A stretch of DNA of 26,689 nt, from assembly GCA_947165795.1 (NCBI GenBank), contig CAMVBP010000004.1, forward strand, positions 1-26,689, read 5' to 3'. The translations under genes were made by a program, and so were the position numbers. The notes below the pieces were generated by a model, which was not told where the DNA came from, ran no database searches, and saw nothing but the letters and a program-made list of their open reading frames with translations. The stretch comes from an uncultured Treponema sp. GTDB lineage: Bacteria > Spirochaetota > Spirochaetia > Treponematales > Treponemataceae. Below, piece by piece: positions 8,011-15,459 of this stretch. Within the stretch, counting starts at the first letter, position 1. Every line of letters starts with the position of its first letter.

Positions 8011-8864
8011 AGAATTAAAGAAAGCTTTTCTACGGCATCTGCAACACGAGGAGAAGATCGTACAAAACCGTCATCATCTCCCATGTAATAAATTCCTTTT
8101 GGAGGATTAAAAACTTCAGAAGGCTTACCGCCTCCCATTCCGTCTCCTGTATAGAAAATGTAATCCGGATTTGCATAAAGAACAGCTTCTTCACTTACCA
8201 TCGGATAAGAAGATTCTTCATCTGCAAAAATATTTTTTCCGCCGGCATACTGAATAATATCGTTAATAAAAGAATTCTTCCCAACGCTCATCATCGGTTC
8301 ATGCCAAACTTCCCAATAAACTGTAGGAAGATTTTCTTCATTTTTACCAGATTCTTTTTCTGTAAGCTTTTTAGCGGCATCTAATTTTTTGTCCATTTCT
8401 TTTACAACTTTCTGAGCCTGTTTTTCGTGGCCAGTAAGTTCTCCAATATCAAGGACTTCTTTTTTTACAGCCTCAATTGATGAAGCATCAGAAACATAAA
8501 CTTTAATTCCGGCATCTTCCAGCGGCTTAATTAAAAAGTCGTGCATGCCTGCAAAAAGATAAACCAGAGTCGGCTCATAAGAAATAATAGCTTCCAGACT
8601 GATTGCATTTCCTGTAAATCCGCCAACCGATGGATATTCACTTACTTCGGCAGGATAATCACACAAATCAGTTCTTGCAACAAGCTGATCCTGAGCGCCA
8701 ATTGCAAAAATAATTTCTGTAGCAGCTGGTCCAAGAGAAACAATTCTTACTTCAGAATTATCTGATGATTTTTTTTCTGAATTGTTGCAGGAAACCAAAC
8801 AAAATAAAAACGAAAAAATTGCAAAATAAAATGCAATAATGGATGATTTTTTAAAAGTCTTCAT
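7995..8864 (-). CDS. btuF: BtuF-like cobalamin-binding lipoprotein
   Basis: 289 residues from the ATG at 8864. This start gives a lipoprotein signal: MKTFKKSS, a hydrophobic core, then LVSC with the lipid-carrying Cys26. An upstream in-frame start at 8957 would overlap the divergent gene and spoil the signal peptide. The mature part is a two-lobed FecB/BtuF fold with RIVSLGPAATEIIFAIGA, the D-Y-P segment, W-x-x-W-x-x-P-M-M-S-V-G and a closing SSPRVADAVEKLS. SLGPAATE plus the DYP segment is typical of BtuF-like proteins. Cobalamin as ligand is inferred from this and from the divergently transcribed B12-dependent methionine synthase genes. No cobalamin riboswitch fits in the 65-base gap. Confidence 0.82.
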   Translation of the reverse strand: MKTFKKSSIIAFYFAIFSFLFCLVSCNNSEKKSSDNSEVRIVSLGPAATEIIFAIGAQDQLVARTDLCDYPAEVSEYPSVGGFTGNAISLEAIISYEPTLVYLFAGMHDFLIKPLEDAGIKVYVSDASSIEAVKKEVLDIGELTGHEKQAQKVVKEMDKKLDAAKKLTEKESGKNEENLPTVYWEVWHEPMMSVGKNSFINDIIQYAGGKNIFADEESSYPMVSEEAVLYANPDYIFYTGDGMGGGKPSEVFNPPKGIYYMGDDDGFVRSSPRVADAVEKLSLILWGKN

Positions 8865-8871
8865 AAAATCG

Positions 8872-8900
8872 AGTATAATCAAAACAAAAGTTTGTTGCAA
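8872..8900 (-). promoter_or_regulatory. Promoter of btuFCD, leaderless type
   Basis: Minus strand: TTGCAA (8895-8900), a 17-base spacer and TATACT (8872-8877), then seven bases before the ATG at 8864. No Shine-Dalgarno is present. The -35 is shared with the opposite promoter. Confidence 0.55.
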
Positions 8901-8904
8901 CAAA
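8891..8904. promoter_or_regulatory. Perfect 14-bp palindrome, operator candidate between btuFCD and the metH genes
   Basis: TTTGTTGCAACAAA equals its own reverse complement. Its central TTGCAA is the -35 hexamer of both divergent promoters. A dimeric regulator bound here would cover both. No regulator gene is adjacent. Confidence 0.55.
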
Positions 8905-8923
8905 ATCTTCAATACTCTATATT
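8895..8923 (+). promoter_or_regulatory. Promoter of the methionine synthase reactivation gene, leaderless type
   Basis: TTGCAA (8895-8900), a 17-base spacer and TATATT (8918-8923), then six bases before the ATG at 8930. An in-frame TAA at 8924-8926 rules out any earlier start, and no Shine-Dalgarno is present. Confidence 0.55.
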
Positions 8924-8929
8924 TAAACA

Positions 8930-9595
8930 ATGATTTTTCAGCACAGATTAAGTTCAAAAGATGTTCCTCCGGATTTTAATGAACTTTATAGATATGCAGG
9001 TTATTCACGCCAGACTCTTGTAACAGAAAGCATTAACGACCTGCAGATGCAGGAACTTGCACAAAGCGCTGTAAATGAACTTAGAGAAAAAATTAACTGT
9101 CGTGCTGTATATGCAAAATTTTCTCTGGATGCAGATGGAAGCGGCGGGGAAAACTGCGATGAAGAAATAATTAGATTCGCAGGAAAAGAAATTAAAAGTC
9201 ATCATTTAACTTTAAATCTAAAAGGCTGCCACAGCGTAATTTTATTTGCGGCAACTCTCGGTCCCGAAGTTGATAAGCTTATTCAAAAAACTTCAAAAAT
9301 TAATCCGGCAAAATCTGTAATGCTTCAGGCTGGCGGAGCAATGTATATTGAACAGTATGTAGAGCTGCTGCAAAAGCATTTTCAAAATGAAGAAGAAAAA
9401 AATAATAATTTTATCCGTCCAAGATACAGCCCGGGTTTTGGTGACGTTGGACTTGAAGTTCAGAAAATATTTTTTGAACTTTTACAATGTCAGAAAAATC
9501 TTGCGCTTACCTTAAATGATTCTCTAATTATGTCTCCGGAAAAATCTGTAACTGCATTTGTTGGAATAAGTAATACAAAATCTTTACACGTTTAA
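8930..9595 (+). CDS. Stand-alone methionine synthase reactivation (AdoMet-binding) domain protein
   Basis: 221 residues. It corresponds to the C-terminal activation domain of large MetH proteins, here a separate protein as in Thermotoga maritima TM0269. Visible marks are ELYRYAGY near 18-25, VILFAATLGPEVDKLI near 103-118, the QAGGAMYIE helix and the AdoMet-site motif RPRYSPGFGD (163-172), comparable with the R-x-x-x-G-Y motif of E. coli MetH. The family reductively methylates cob(II)alamin with AdoMet and an electron donor, returning inactivated MetH to the cycle. The gene is 42 bases upstream of a MetH that lacks this domain. The ATG at 8930 is the first possible start in frame. Confidence 0.88.
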   Translation: MIFQHRLSSKDVPPDFNELYRYAGYSRQTLVTESINDLQMQELAQSAVNELREKINCRAVYAKFSLDADGSGGENCDEEIIRFAGKEIKSHHLTLNLKGCHSVILFAATLGPEVDKLIQKTSKINPAKSVMLQAGGAMYIEQYVELLQKHFQNEEEKNNNFIRPRYSPGFGDVGLEVQKIFFELLQCQKNLALTLNDSLIMSPEKSVTAFVGISNTKSLHV

Positions 9596-9602
9596 TACCC
9601 GC

Positions 9603-9631
9603 AAGACAAATCTACTAAAAAAGTATAAAAT
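9603..9631 (+). promoter_or_regulatory. Possible leaderless-type promoter before metH
   Basis: AAGACA (9603-9608), a 17-base spacer and TAAAAT (9626-9631), then six bases before the ATG at 9638. Alternatively metH is read only from the upstream promoter. No Shine-Dalgarno is seen before metH. Confidence 0.35.
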
Positions 9632-9637
9632 ACACTC

Positions 9638-12139
9638 ATGAAAAAAATCAGTGAATATTTAGGAAAACAGATTTTATTTTTTGACGGTGGAACAGGTTCC
9701 GTTTTGCAGGCGCAGGGATTAAAGCCCGGTGAACTTCCTGAAAACTGGAATATTGAGCAGCCTGAAAAAATCGTTCAGTTAGGCTACGGCTATTATCTTG
9801 CAGGCTCAAATATAATCAACACAAATACATTCGGTGCCTTTGAAACAAAATTTACAGGAACCGACGGAAAACATTCTCTTGAAGATGTTATCAATGCCGC
9901 ATTTGTAAACGCAGAAAAAGCGCGCCAGCTTATTATGGAAAAAGATGCCGCAGAAAATGCCGCTGACACTCCAAGATTCATTGCTTTTGATATTGGTTCA
10001 TGTGGAAAACTTTTAAAGCCACTTGGCGACCTTGAGTTTGAAGATTCTGTTCTCCTCTTTAAAAAGACATTTTTAATTGCTCTTAAAAATAATCCTGATT
10101 TAATTCTCATTGAAACGATGAATGATTTGTACGAAGCAAAATCTGCAATCATCGCCGCAAAAGAAGCAATGGAAGAAACAGGAAAAACTATTCCAATCAT
10201 CACTTCCATGGTTTACGATGAAGGACAAAAAACTCTGACTGGAAGCACTCCGGAAATCTGTTCCGCTGTTCTTGAAAGTCTTGGCGTAAGTGCCTTAGGC
10301 TTAAACTGCAGTCTTGGTCCTGAACAGATGAAGCCGATAGTTACACGTCTGTTAGAATCGACTAACCTGCCTATTCTTGTAAAGCCGAATGCAGGACTTC
10401 CAAAAAGCGAAAACGGAAAAACAATTTACGATGTTGGTGCTGAAGAATTCTCTGATATTGTAAGCGATTTCTGCAAACAGGGTGCGGCAATTGCAGGCGG
10501 CTGCTGTGGAACAAATCCAACATTTATAAAGGCTCTTGTAAAAAAATCAAAGGATATTCAACTGCCGCAAAAAAATCATGAACTGAAAAAATCAGTTATT
10601 ACATCGGGAACAAGAATTGTTGAATTTGGAAAAGAACCGATTTTGATTGGTGAAAGAATTAACCCGACAGGAAAAAAGAAATTAAAACAGGCATTAAACG
10701 ACAATGATATTTCCTACATTTTGAATGAAGCAATTGCGCAGGAAGAAAAAGGCGCTCACGTTCTGGACGTAAACGTTGGTCTTCCTGAAATTGATGAATG
10801 CAAAATGATGCAGACAGTTATCAAAGAAATTCAAACTGTTACAGACCTTCCTCTTCAGATTGATACTTCAGATCCTGTTACAATGGAAAAAGCACTTCGT
10901 CTTTACAACGGAAAACCGCTTATAAATTCTGTAAACGGAAAACAGGAAGTCATGGAGCAGGTATTCCCGCTCGTAAAAAAATATGGCGGAATGGTTGTTT
11001 CTCTTGCACTTGATGAAAGTGGAATTGCCGAAAACGCAGAAGACAGAATTGCCGTTGTTGAAAAGCTTTATGCAACGGCAAAGGAATATGGAATCAGCGA
11101 AAAGGACATTATTATAGATCCGCTTGCAATGACTGTAAGTGCAAACGACCAGGCTGCAATTGCAACTCTAGCGACTGTAAAATACGTAAAAGAAAAGAAG
11201 CACGGATTAACAATTCTTGGAGTTTCAAATGTTTCATTTGGTCTTCCGCTCCGCGAGCATATTACTTCAATATTTTTTACAATGGCCATGCAGAACGGCT
11301 TAAGCGCGGCAATCATGAATCCGAATGCAAATGAAATGATGAAGGCATGGACATGTTTTAAAACTCTTAGCGGAATGGACAGTCAGTGCCTTGGCTACAT
11401 TGGTTTTGCAGATACGTATTCTCAGCTGATTGCTCAAAACGCTTCGGCTGCTCCTGCCGCCCAGAATTCGCAAGGTAGTGCAGACAATTCAAAAAGCAAT
11501 CTTCCTCCGCTTACAAAAGCAATCATAAAAGGTTTAAAGGAAGCCGCAAAATCAGAAACTTTAACTCTGCTCACAAGAACAGCTGATCAGGAAGCAATGA
11601 GTGCAATGGATGTTATTAACACAAAAATCATTCCGGCGCTCGACATAATCGGAAAAGATTTTGAACAGAAAAAAGCATATCTTCCTCAGCTTTTGATGGC
11701 GGCCGATGCTGCAAAAGAGGCATTCGCAGTTATTAAAGATGAACTTGAAAAGAAAGGCGTTTCCGGAGAGAAAAAAGGTCCGATTGTAATTGCAACCGTA
11801 AAAGGCGACATTCACGATATTGGAAAAAATATTGTAAAAGTTCTTCTTGAAAATTATTCATTCCGGGTAATTGATTTAGGAAAAGATGTTCCGCCGGAAG
11901 CAATTCGTGATGCAGTTGTAAAAGAACATGCTCCGCTTGCAGGACTTTCTGCACTGATGACAACAACAGTTGGCGCTATGGAAGATACAATCAAGCTTCT
12001 TCATAAAGAAGCTCCGTGGTGCAAAGTATTTGTCGGAGGTGCGGTTTTGAATCAGGATTATGCAGATAAGATTCACGCCGATGCATACACAAAAGATGCA
12101 ATGGAAAGTGTAAAATACGCACAGAGCATCTGCGGTTAA
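9638..12139 (+). CDS. metH: Cobalamin-dependent methionine synthase lacking the reactivation domain
   Basis: 833 residues against about 1,230 in E. coli. The order is: homocysteine-binding barrel with zinc-ligand cysteines C224 (GLNCSLGP) and C289/C290 (GGCCGTNP); methyltetrahydrofolate-binding barrel from about 333 (ILIGERINPTGKKKLKQAL); an Ala/Asn/Ser-rich linker near 605-630; helical cap; and the B12 Rossmann domain. In the last, D724-I-H726-D-I-G carries the cobalt-ligating His726, followed by GLSALMTTT and VGGAVL. It transfers methyl from methyltetrahydrofolate through methylcobalamin to homocysteine. The chain ends right after the B12 domain; the missing reactivation domain is the preceding gene. 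No metF is present in the window. The 3' end overlaps the convergent thiN by four bases. Confidence 0.95.
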   Translation: MKKISEYLGKQILFFDGGTGSVLQAQGLKPGELPENWNIEQPEKIVQLGYGYYLAGSNIINTNTFGAFETKFTGTDGKHSLEDVINAAFVNAEKARQLIMEKDAAENAADTPRFIAFDIGSCGKLLKPLGDLEFEDSVLLFKKTFLIALKNNPDLILIETMNDLYEAKSAIIAAKEAMEETGKTIPIITSMVYDEGQKTLTGSTPEICSAVLESLGVSALGLNCSLGPEQMKPIVTRLLESTNLPILVKPNAGLPKSENGKTIYDVGAEEFSDIVSDFCKQGAAIAGGCCGTNPTFIKALVKKSKDIQLPQKNHELKKSVITSGTRIVEFGKEPILIGERINPTGKKKLKQALNDNDISYILNEAIAQEEKGAHVLDVNVGLPEIDECKMMQTVIKEIQTVTDLPLQIDTSDPVTMEKALRLYNGKPLINSVNGKQEVMEQVFPLVKKYGGMVVSLALDESGIAENAEDRIAVVEKLYATAKEYGISEKDIIIDPLAMTVSANDQAAIATLATVKYVKEKKHGLTILGVSNVSFGLPLREHITSIFFTMAMQNGLSAAIMNPNANEMMKAWTCFKTLSGMDSQCLGYIGFADTYSQLIAQNASAAPAAQNSQGSADNSKSNLPPLTKAIIKGLKEAAKSETLTLLTRTADQEAMSAMDVINTKIIPALDIIGKDFEQKKAYLPQLLMAADAAKEAFAVIKDELEKKGVSGEKKGPIVIATVKGDIHDIGKNIVKVLLENYSFRVIDLGKDVPPEAIRDAVVKEHAPLAGLSALMTTTVGAMEDTIKLLHKEAPWCKVFVGGAVLNQDYADKIHADAYTKDAMESVKYAQSICG

Positions 12140-12774
12140 AATATTTTTGAAACAAGCACATATCCTTCGCCGCAGGAAACTTCTGCTTTTTGACCAGGAA
12201 TAACTTCGTTGCTTATTCCAAGGCTCTGAAAGCTTGAAAACAAATCTGCGTCGGTTAAAGGATATTTTGCATTTTTAATATTTACTTTGCGCGCATTTCC
12301 AAAAGGTGTAAGCACAGAAAAATACGAAAACAAATCTTGTATAAAAACTGGATTTTTTCCCGCAACTTCATAAAATCCAAAATCATCAAGAATCTCTGCG
12401 TGAATATTTTTTTCATACAAAAAAAGTAAGGCAGAAACATTTGCAACTGCATGGTCAAAACGGGCGCCCATTGAACCGAGCAAAAGAAAATTTTCAAAGC
12501 CTTTATTCAATGCAGTTTTTACGGCGAACAAAGTATCCGTATCATCTTTTTCACGCGGGAGTTGTATTGTCTCGCAATTTTTTGAATATTTTTTTAAATC
12601 ACTTTTTTTGCAGGAATCAAAATCGCCGGTAATTAAATCAGGTTTTATTCCGAGTTTGTTAGCATAGGCTAAGCCGCCGTCGCAAAAAATATAATAATCT
12701 TCAGATGAAAGATATTTTTTTACCAGCTTAAAATTCTTTATTTCGCCGGCAGAAATTATTACGCAACGTTTCAT
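12136..12774 (-). CDS. thiN: Thiamine pyrophosphokinase
   Basis: 212 residues, the usual length. Family motifs: CDGG (31-34), PDLITGDFDS (45-54), KDDTD (76-80), and GSMGARFDH (100-108), where Mg-ATP and thiamine bind. It transfers pyrophosphate from ATP to thiamine, giving thiamine diphosphate directly. The ATG overlaps the TGA of the CYTH gene (ATGA), so the two are translationally coupled. No TPP riboswitch is recognisable in the non-coding gaps of this gene run. Confidence 0.92.
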   Translation of the reverse strand: MKRCVIISAGEIKNFKLVKKYLSSEDYYIFCDGGLAYANKLGIKPDLITGDFDSCKKSDLKKYSKNCETIQLPREKDDTDTLFAVKTALNKGFENFLLLGSMGARFDHAVANVSALLFLYEKNIHAEILDDFGFYEVAGKNPVFIQDLFSYFSVLTPFGNARKVNIKNAKYPLTDADLFSSFQSLGISNEVIPGQKAEVSCGEGYVLVSKIF

Positions 12775-13412
12775 TTTACCGGCGCTCCAAGAATCTGCAT
12801 CCAGCTGCGTGAATCTTTTAAAGAAGCATCGAGCCCAAAAGCGCTTACAAATTTTTCAAGAGCTTTACGAACGACATCCGCTTCTTCATTTTCATCTGTT
12901 ACTTCAACTTCGATATACTTTAAATTATTTACAATTTCAAGTTCCAGATGAAAAATTGAATTCAAAAGTTCAGATGCATGGCAATAAGAAGAAACTGCAT
13001 TTTTTTGTTTTTCAAAAAATTTAGAATATCCGGAAAGTTCAAGCAAATCACGAATTACATCTGCATTTTCTACAAAGGTTTCGTTTTCGCTGTTCAGTTC
13101 AATTCCGTTCTCAATCACTTTTCGTTTAATGCAAAAATATGATTTTTTCTGTGCGCCGCAATTTTCATTCGCAGTAAAATTTTCAGCAACAGATTTTTCA
13201 CTGCGGATTCTGATTACCTGAGGCTCGCCATTTTCTCGGCTTTCTTCACGCGAAGAATATCGAGAAAAATATTCGTCATCTTTTTCAATTTTACAAAGCC
13301 GCGAATTATCAAATGAAAATCCCGAAATATTTTTCTTTCCATAAATCACAGAAAGAATATAATCGTATTGAGAATCTGATAATGGAATTTTTAATTCAAT
13401 TTCGCGGCCCAT
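12771..13412 (-). CDS. CYTH-domain triphosphatase-like protein
   Basis: 213 residues. The CYTH signature ExExK is at the N-terminus (E4, E6, K8), followed by further tunnel residues such as VIRIRSE, YFCIKRK, H-L-E-L-E-I and YIEVEVTDE, which supply the alternating charged strands of the triphosphate tunnel. CYTH proteins act on triphosphates: class IV adenylate cyclase, mammalian thiamine triphosphatase and many bacterial inorganic triphosphatases. Coupling to thiN makes a thiamine-phosphate role attractive, but inorganic triphosphatase is equally possible. It follows the thioesterase gene by 18 bases. Confidence 0.8.
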   Translation of the reverse strand: MGREIELKIPLSDSQYDYILSVIYGKKNISGFSFDNSRLCKIEKDDEYFSRYSSREESRENGEPQVIRIRSEKSVAENFTANENCGAQKKSYFCIKRKVIENGIELNSENETFVENADVIRDLLELSGYSKFFEKQKNAVSSYCHASELLNSIFHLELEIVNNLKYIEVEVTDENEEADVVRKALEKFVSAFGLDASLKDSRSWMQILGAPVK

Positions 13413-13430
13413 AAAAACTTACGTTAGAAA

Positions 13431-13844
13431 TTATTTTCCTTCAGAAAAGAAATTTTTCAAATCTTCATAAAACTTCGGATAACGTTTTTCAAGAATTACA
13501 GGGCTGCCTTTTTCATCGAGGAAGCAGTGTGAACTTTTTCCTGTAAATACTACTTCGCCTCGTGCAGAAAATTCATAGGCAAAAATTAATTTTACTGCAG
13601 AAAGTTTTTCGATTGTAACTTTGATTTCTACAACATCCGGGAAAGTTGTCGGCTTTTTGTACGCACATTCAATCGACATAACTGGAGAAGAAATTCCTTC
13701 TTCTTCAAGCTTAATAAAACTCCAGCCAAGCTTATCCAAAAAATCAATTCGGGCTTCTTCCATCCATCTTACATAATTTGAATGGTGAGTGATTCCCATT
13801 TTATCAGTTTCATAATAATTTACTTTGTGTTCATACGGTTTCAT
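13431..13844 (-). CDS. YbgC-type hotdog acyl-CoA thioesterase
   Basis: 137 residues, a single hotdog domain. The N-terminal signature Y-Y-E-T-D-K-M-G-I-T-H-H-S-N-Y-V-R-W-M-E (10-29) matches the 4-hydroxybenzoyl-CoA thioesterase/YbgC family, with Asp14 the expected catalytic acid. It would hydrolyse an acyl-CoA of unknown chain type in the cytoplasm. A good GAGGA site lies four to five bases before the ATG. It sits between the Cache-GGDEF gene (28 bases) and the CYTH gene (18 bases), so operon membership is likely although no metabolic link is evident. Confidence 0.88.
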   Translation of the reverse strand: MKPYEHKVNYYETDKMGITHHSNYVRWMEEARIDFLDKLGWSFIKLEEEGISSPVMSIECAYKKPTTFPDVVEIKVTIEKLSAVKLIFAYEFSARGEVVFTGKSSHCFLDEKGSPVILEKRYPKFYEDLKNFFSEGK

Positions 13845-13872
13845 AAAATCCTCTTTTTTATATTTATTTTTT

Positions 13873-15426
13873 TTATCTTGAATTTCTAATTGCCTTCATT
13901 TCTTTTTTTCTTTCGTACATTTTTTTATCTGCACGCTTTAAAACATCTGTAGAAGAAAAATCTTTTGACTTATCAAAAACTGCCCAACCCAAGGCGGCAG
14001 AAACATTTTCCCAAGGTTCAAGCTTTGTATCAAACTGAATCAATGAATCGTAAAAATTTGTTTCCAGAGTCTTAATATTTTTTAAATCGTTATTTAACAG
14101 AATAACAACAAATTCATCACCACCAACTCTAAAAACCGGCGAATGGCAGAATACGCGGCATATAATTGCGCTTAACTTTTTAATGGCAACATTTCCCTGC
14201 TCATGTCCGTAAGTATCATTTATGAGTTTAAGGTTATTTAAATCTACCATCGCAAAACCAAATTCATCAAGGCCATTTGCTATTTTTTCATCAAGCAGGG
14301 AAATCTCTTTATCATATGCAGTTTTATTTCTAATTCCAGTAAGCGCATCTCTAACAGCAAGCGCGTCCATTTCCTGTGCATGTTTTTTTGCAGAATCCAA
14401 TTCCTGCTGCGTAGAAAAAAGATTCTTCATATAATTTTCCATTTCAAGAATCATGGCAGAAACTTTATAGGCAAGCTGAGCAATTTCACTTTTTCCGTGA
14501 ATCTTCCATTCTATCTTGGCCGCTATTTTTGAATCTTTATTTGACGCATATTCAGAAATACTTTCATCGAGGAAAATAATCTGTCTTATATAATGGAACT
14601 TAAGATACAGCATTGTTAAAATCACACAGATAGAAAGAACAATTCCCATAATTATAATCTGCAGATTTGTTGATTGTAGAATTTTCTGATTTACAGAAGC
14701 AACTTCTACCTCTGTTCCGATAATTCCCATTTTCTGACCGTTAATAATCAACGGAACATAATACGCATAAGTATGGCCCCATGCATTATTCCATATCTGG
14801 AATTCATGCTGTTCTTCGCCCGTAAGCCAGGTATCCCATTCAACTCTGTAGACAATCGGATCGTTGTAATATTCATCGCCAAGATAAAGATAATTTTTCC
14901 CGTCTACTTCTTTTGAGGTTCGCTCTCCATCAATCATGTAAACGATATTAAAAATTCCTTCTTTTGGAACAAGATAATAAGTATAAGGAATGTTAAAAGC
15001 CGCTCTTGCAGATTCAAAAGTTAAAAGCCAGTATTCGTGATTTTTTATAAACCATGCCAGTCTTGCTCTTTCTGAAAGCTCTTCAAAAGTAATGTCTTTA
15101 CCAAAGATTTTTCCGGGATGCTCTTCTGAAAAAGTCTGAAGCCACTGATCTTCAGCTTCTTTTGTATCCGAAAAATCATAAGGAATATTTGCATCTTTAT
15201 AATAATCAAAATAGCACTGCTGGTAATTTATAAAATCTTCGCCCTGAGCAAGAATCAGTTCTTTTAAGTAATATCCTAAACTCTGGATTTCTTCACAACT
15301 CTGCTTTTTATAAACTCTGGTCTGACTAACATAAGTAATAAAACCAGTAAGGCTCAAGGTAATAAATGCGAAAAATGCCATTACAATAGCAAATTTAAAA
15401 ACCAGGCCGTCAGTAATTTTACGCAT
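13873..15426 (-). CDS. Cache-GGDEF transmembrane diguanylate cyclase
   Basis: 517 residues. Helix 11-33, a periplasmic region of about 220 residues of the Cache sensor type (including YLVPKEGIFNIVYMIDGE and G-I-I-G-T-E-V at its end), helix 255-276, a HAMP-like linker and coiled coil, then a GGDEF domain. D-A-L-T-G-I-R-N-K-T opens the domain and the catalytic GGDEF is at 435-439, preceded by FRV. The I-site position reads FCHS instead of RxxD, so allosteric product inhibition is probably missing. It should make c-di-GMP in response to a periplasmic small molecule. It lies 33 bases after the transporter fusion gene and 28 before the thioesterase gene. Confidence 0.9.
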   Translation of the reverse strand: MRKITDGLVFKFAIVMAFFAFITLSLTGFITYVSQTRVYKKQSCEEIQSLGYYLKELILAQGEDFINYQQCYFDYYKDANIPYDFSDTKEAEDQWLQTFSEEHPGKIFGKDITFEELSERARLAWFIKNHEYWLLTFESARAAFNIPYTYYLVPKEGIFNIVYMIDGERTSKEVDGKNYLYLGDEYYNDPIVYRVEWDTWLTGEEQHEFQIWNNAWGHTYAYYVPLIINGQKMGIIGTEVEVASVNQKILQSTNLQIIIMGIVLSICVILTMLYLKFHYIRQIIFLDESISEYASNKDSKIAAKIEWKIHGKSEIAQLAYKVSAMILEMENYMKNLFSTQQELDSAKKHAQEMDALAVRDALTGIRNKTAYDKEISLLDEKIANGLDEFGFAMVDLNNLKLINDTYGHEQGNVAIKKLSAIICRVFCHSPVFRVGGDEFVVILLNNDLKNIKTLETNFYDSLIQFDTKLEPWENVSAALGWAVFDKSKDFSSTDVLKRADKKMYERKKEMKAIRNSR

Positions 15427-15459
15427 AATAATTAAGAATATCTCACTATAAATGATTTA

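Noticed and set aside
8865..8929. Cobalamin riboswitch before btuF or metH
   Set aside because: The gap is 65 bases, too short for this riboswitch, and no B12-box sequence was found; the 42-base gap before metH is also too short.
8865..8957. Longer N-terminus for the BtuF-like protein starting at 8957
   Set aside because: It would overlap the divergent gene and put 31 residues ahead of a clear lipoprotein signal peptide.
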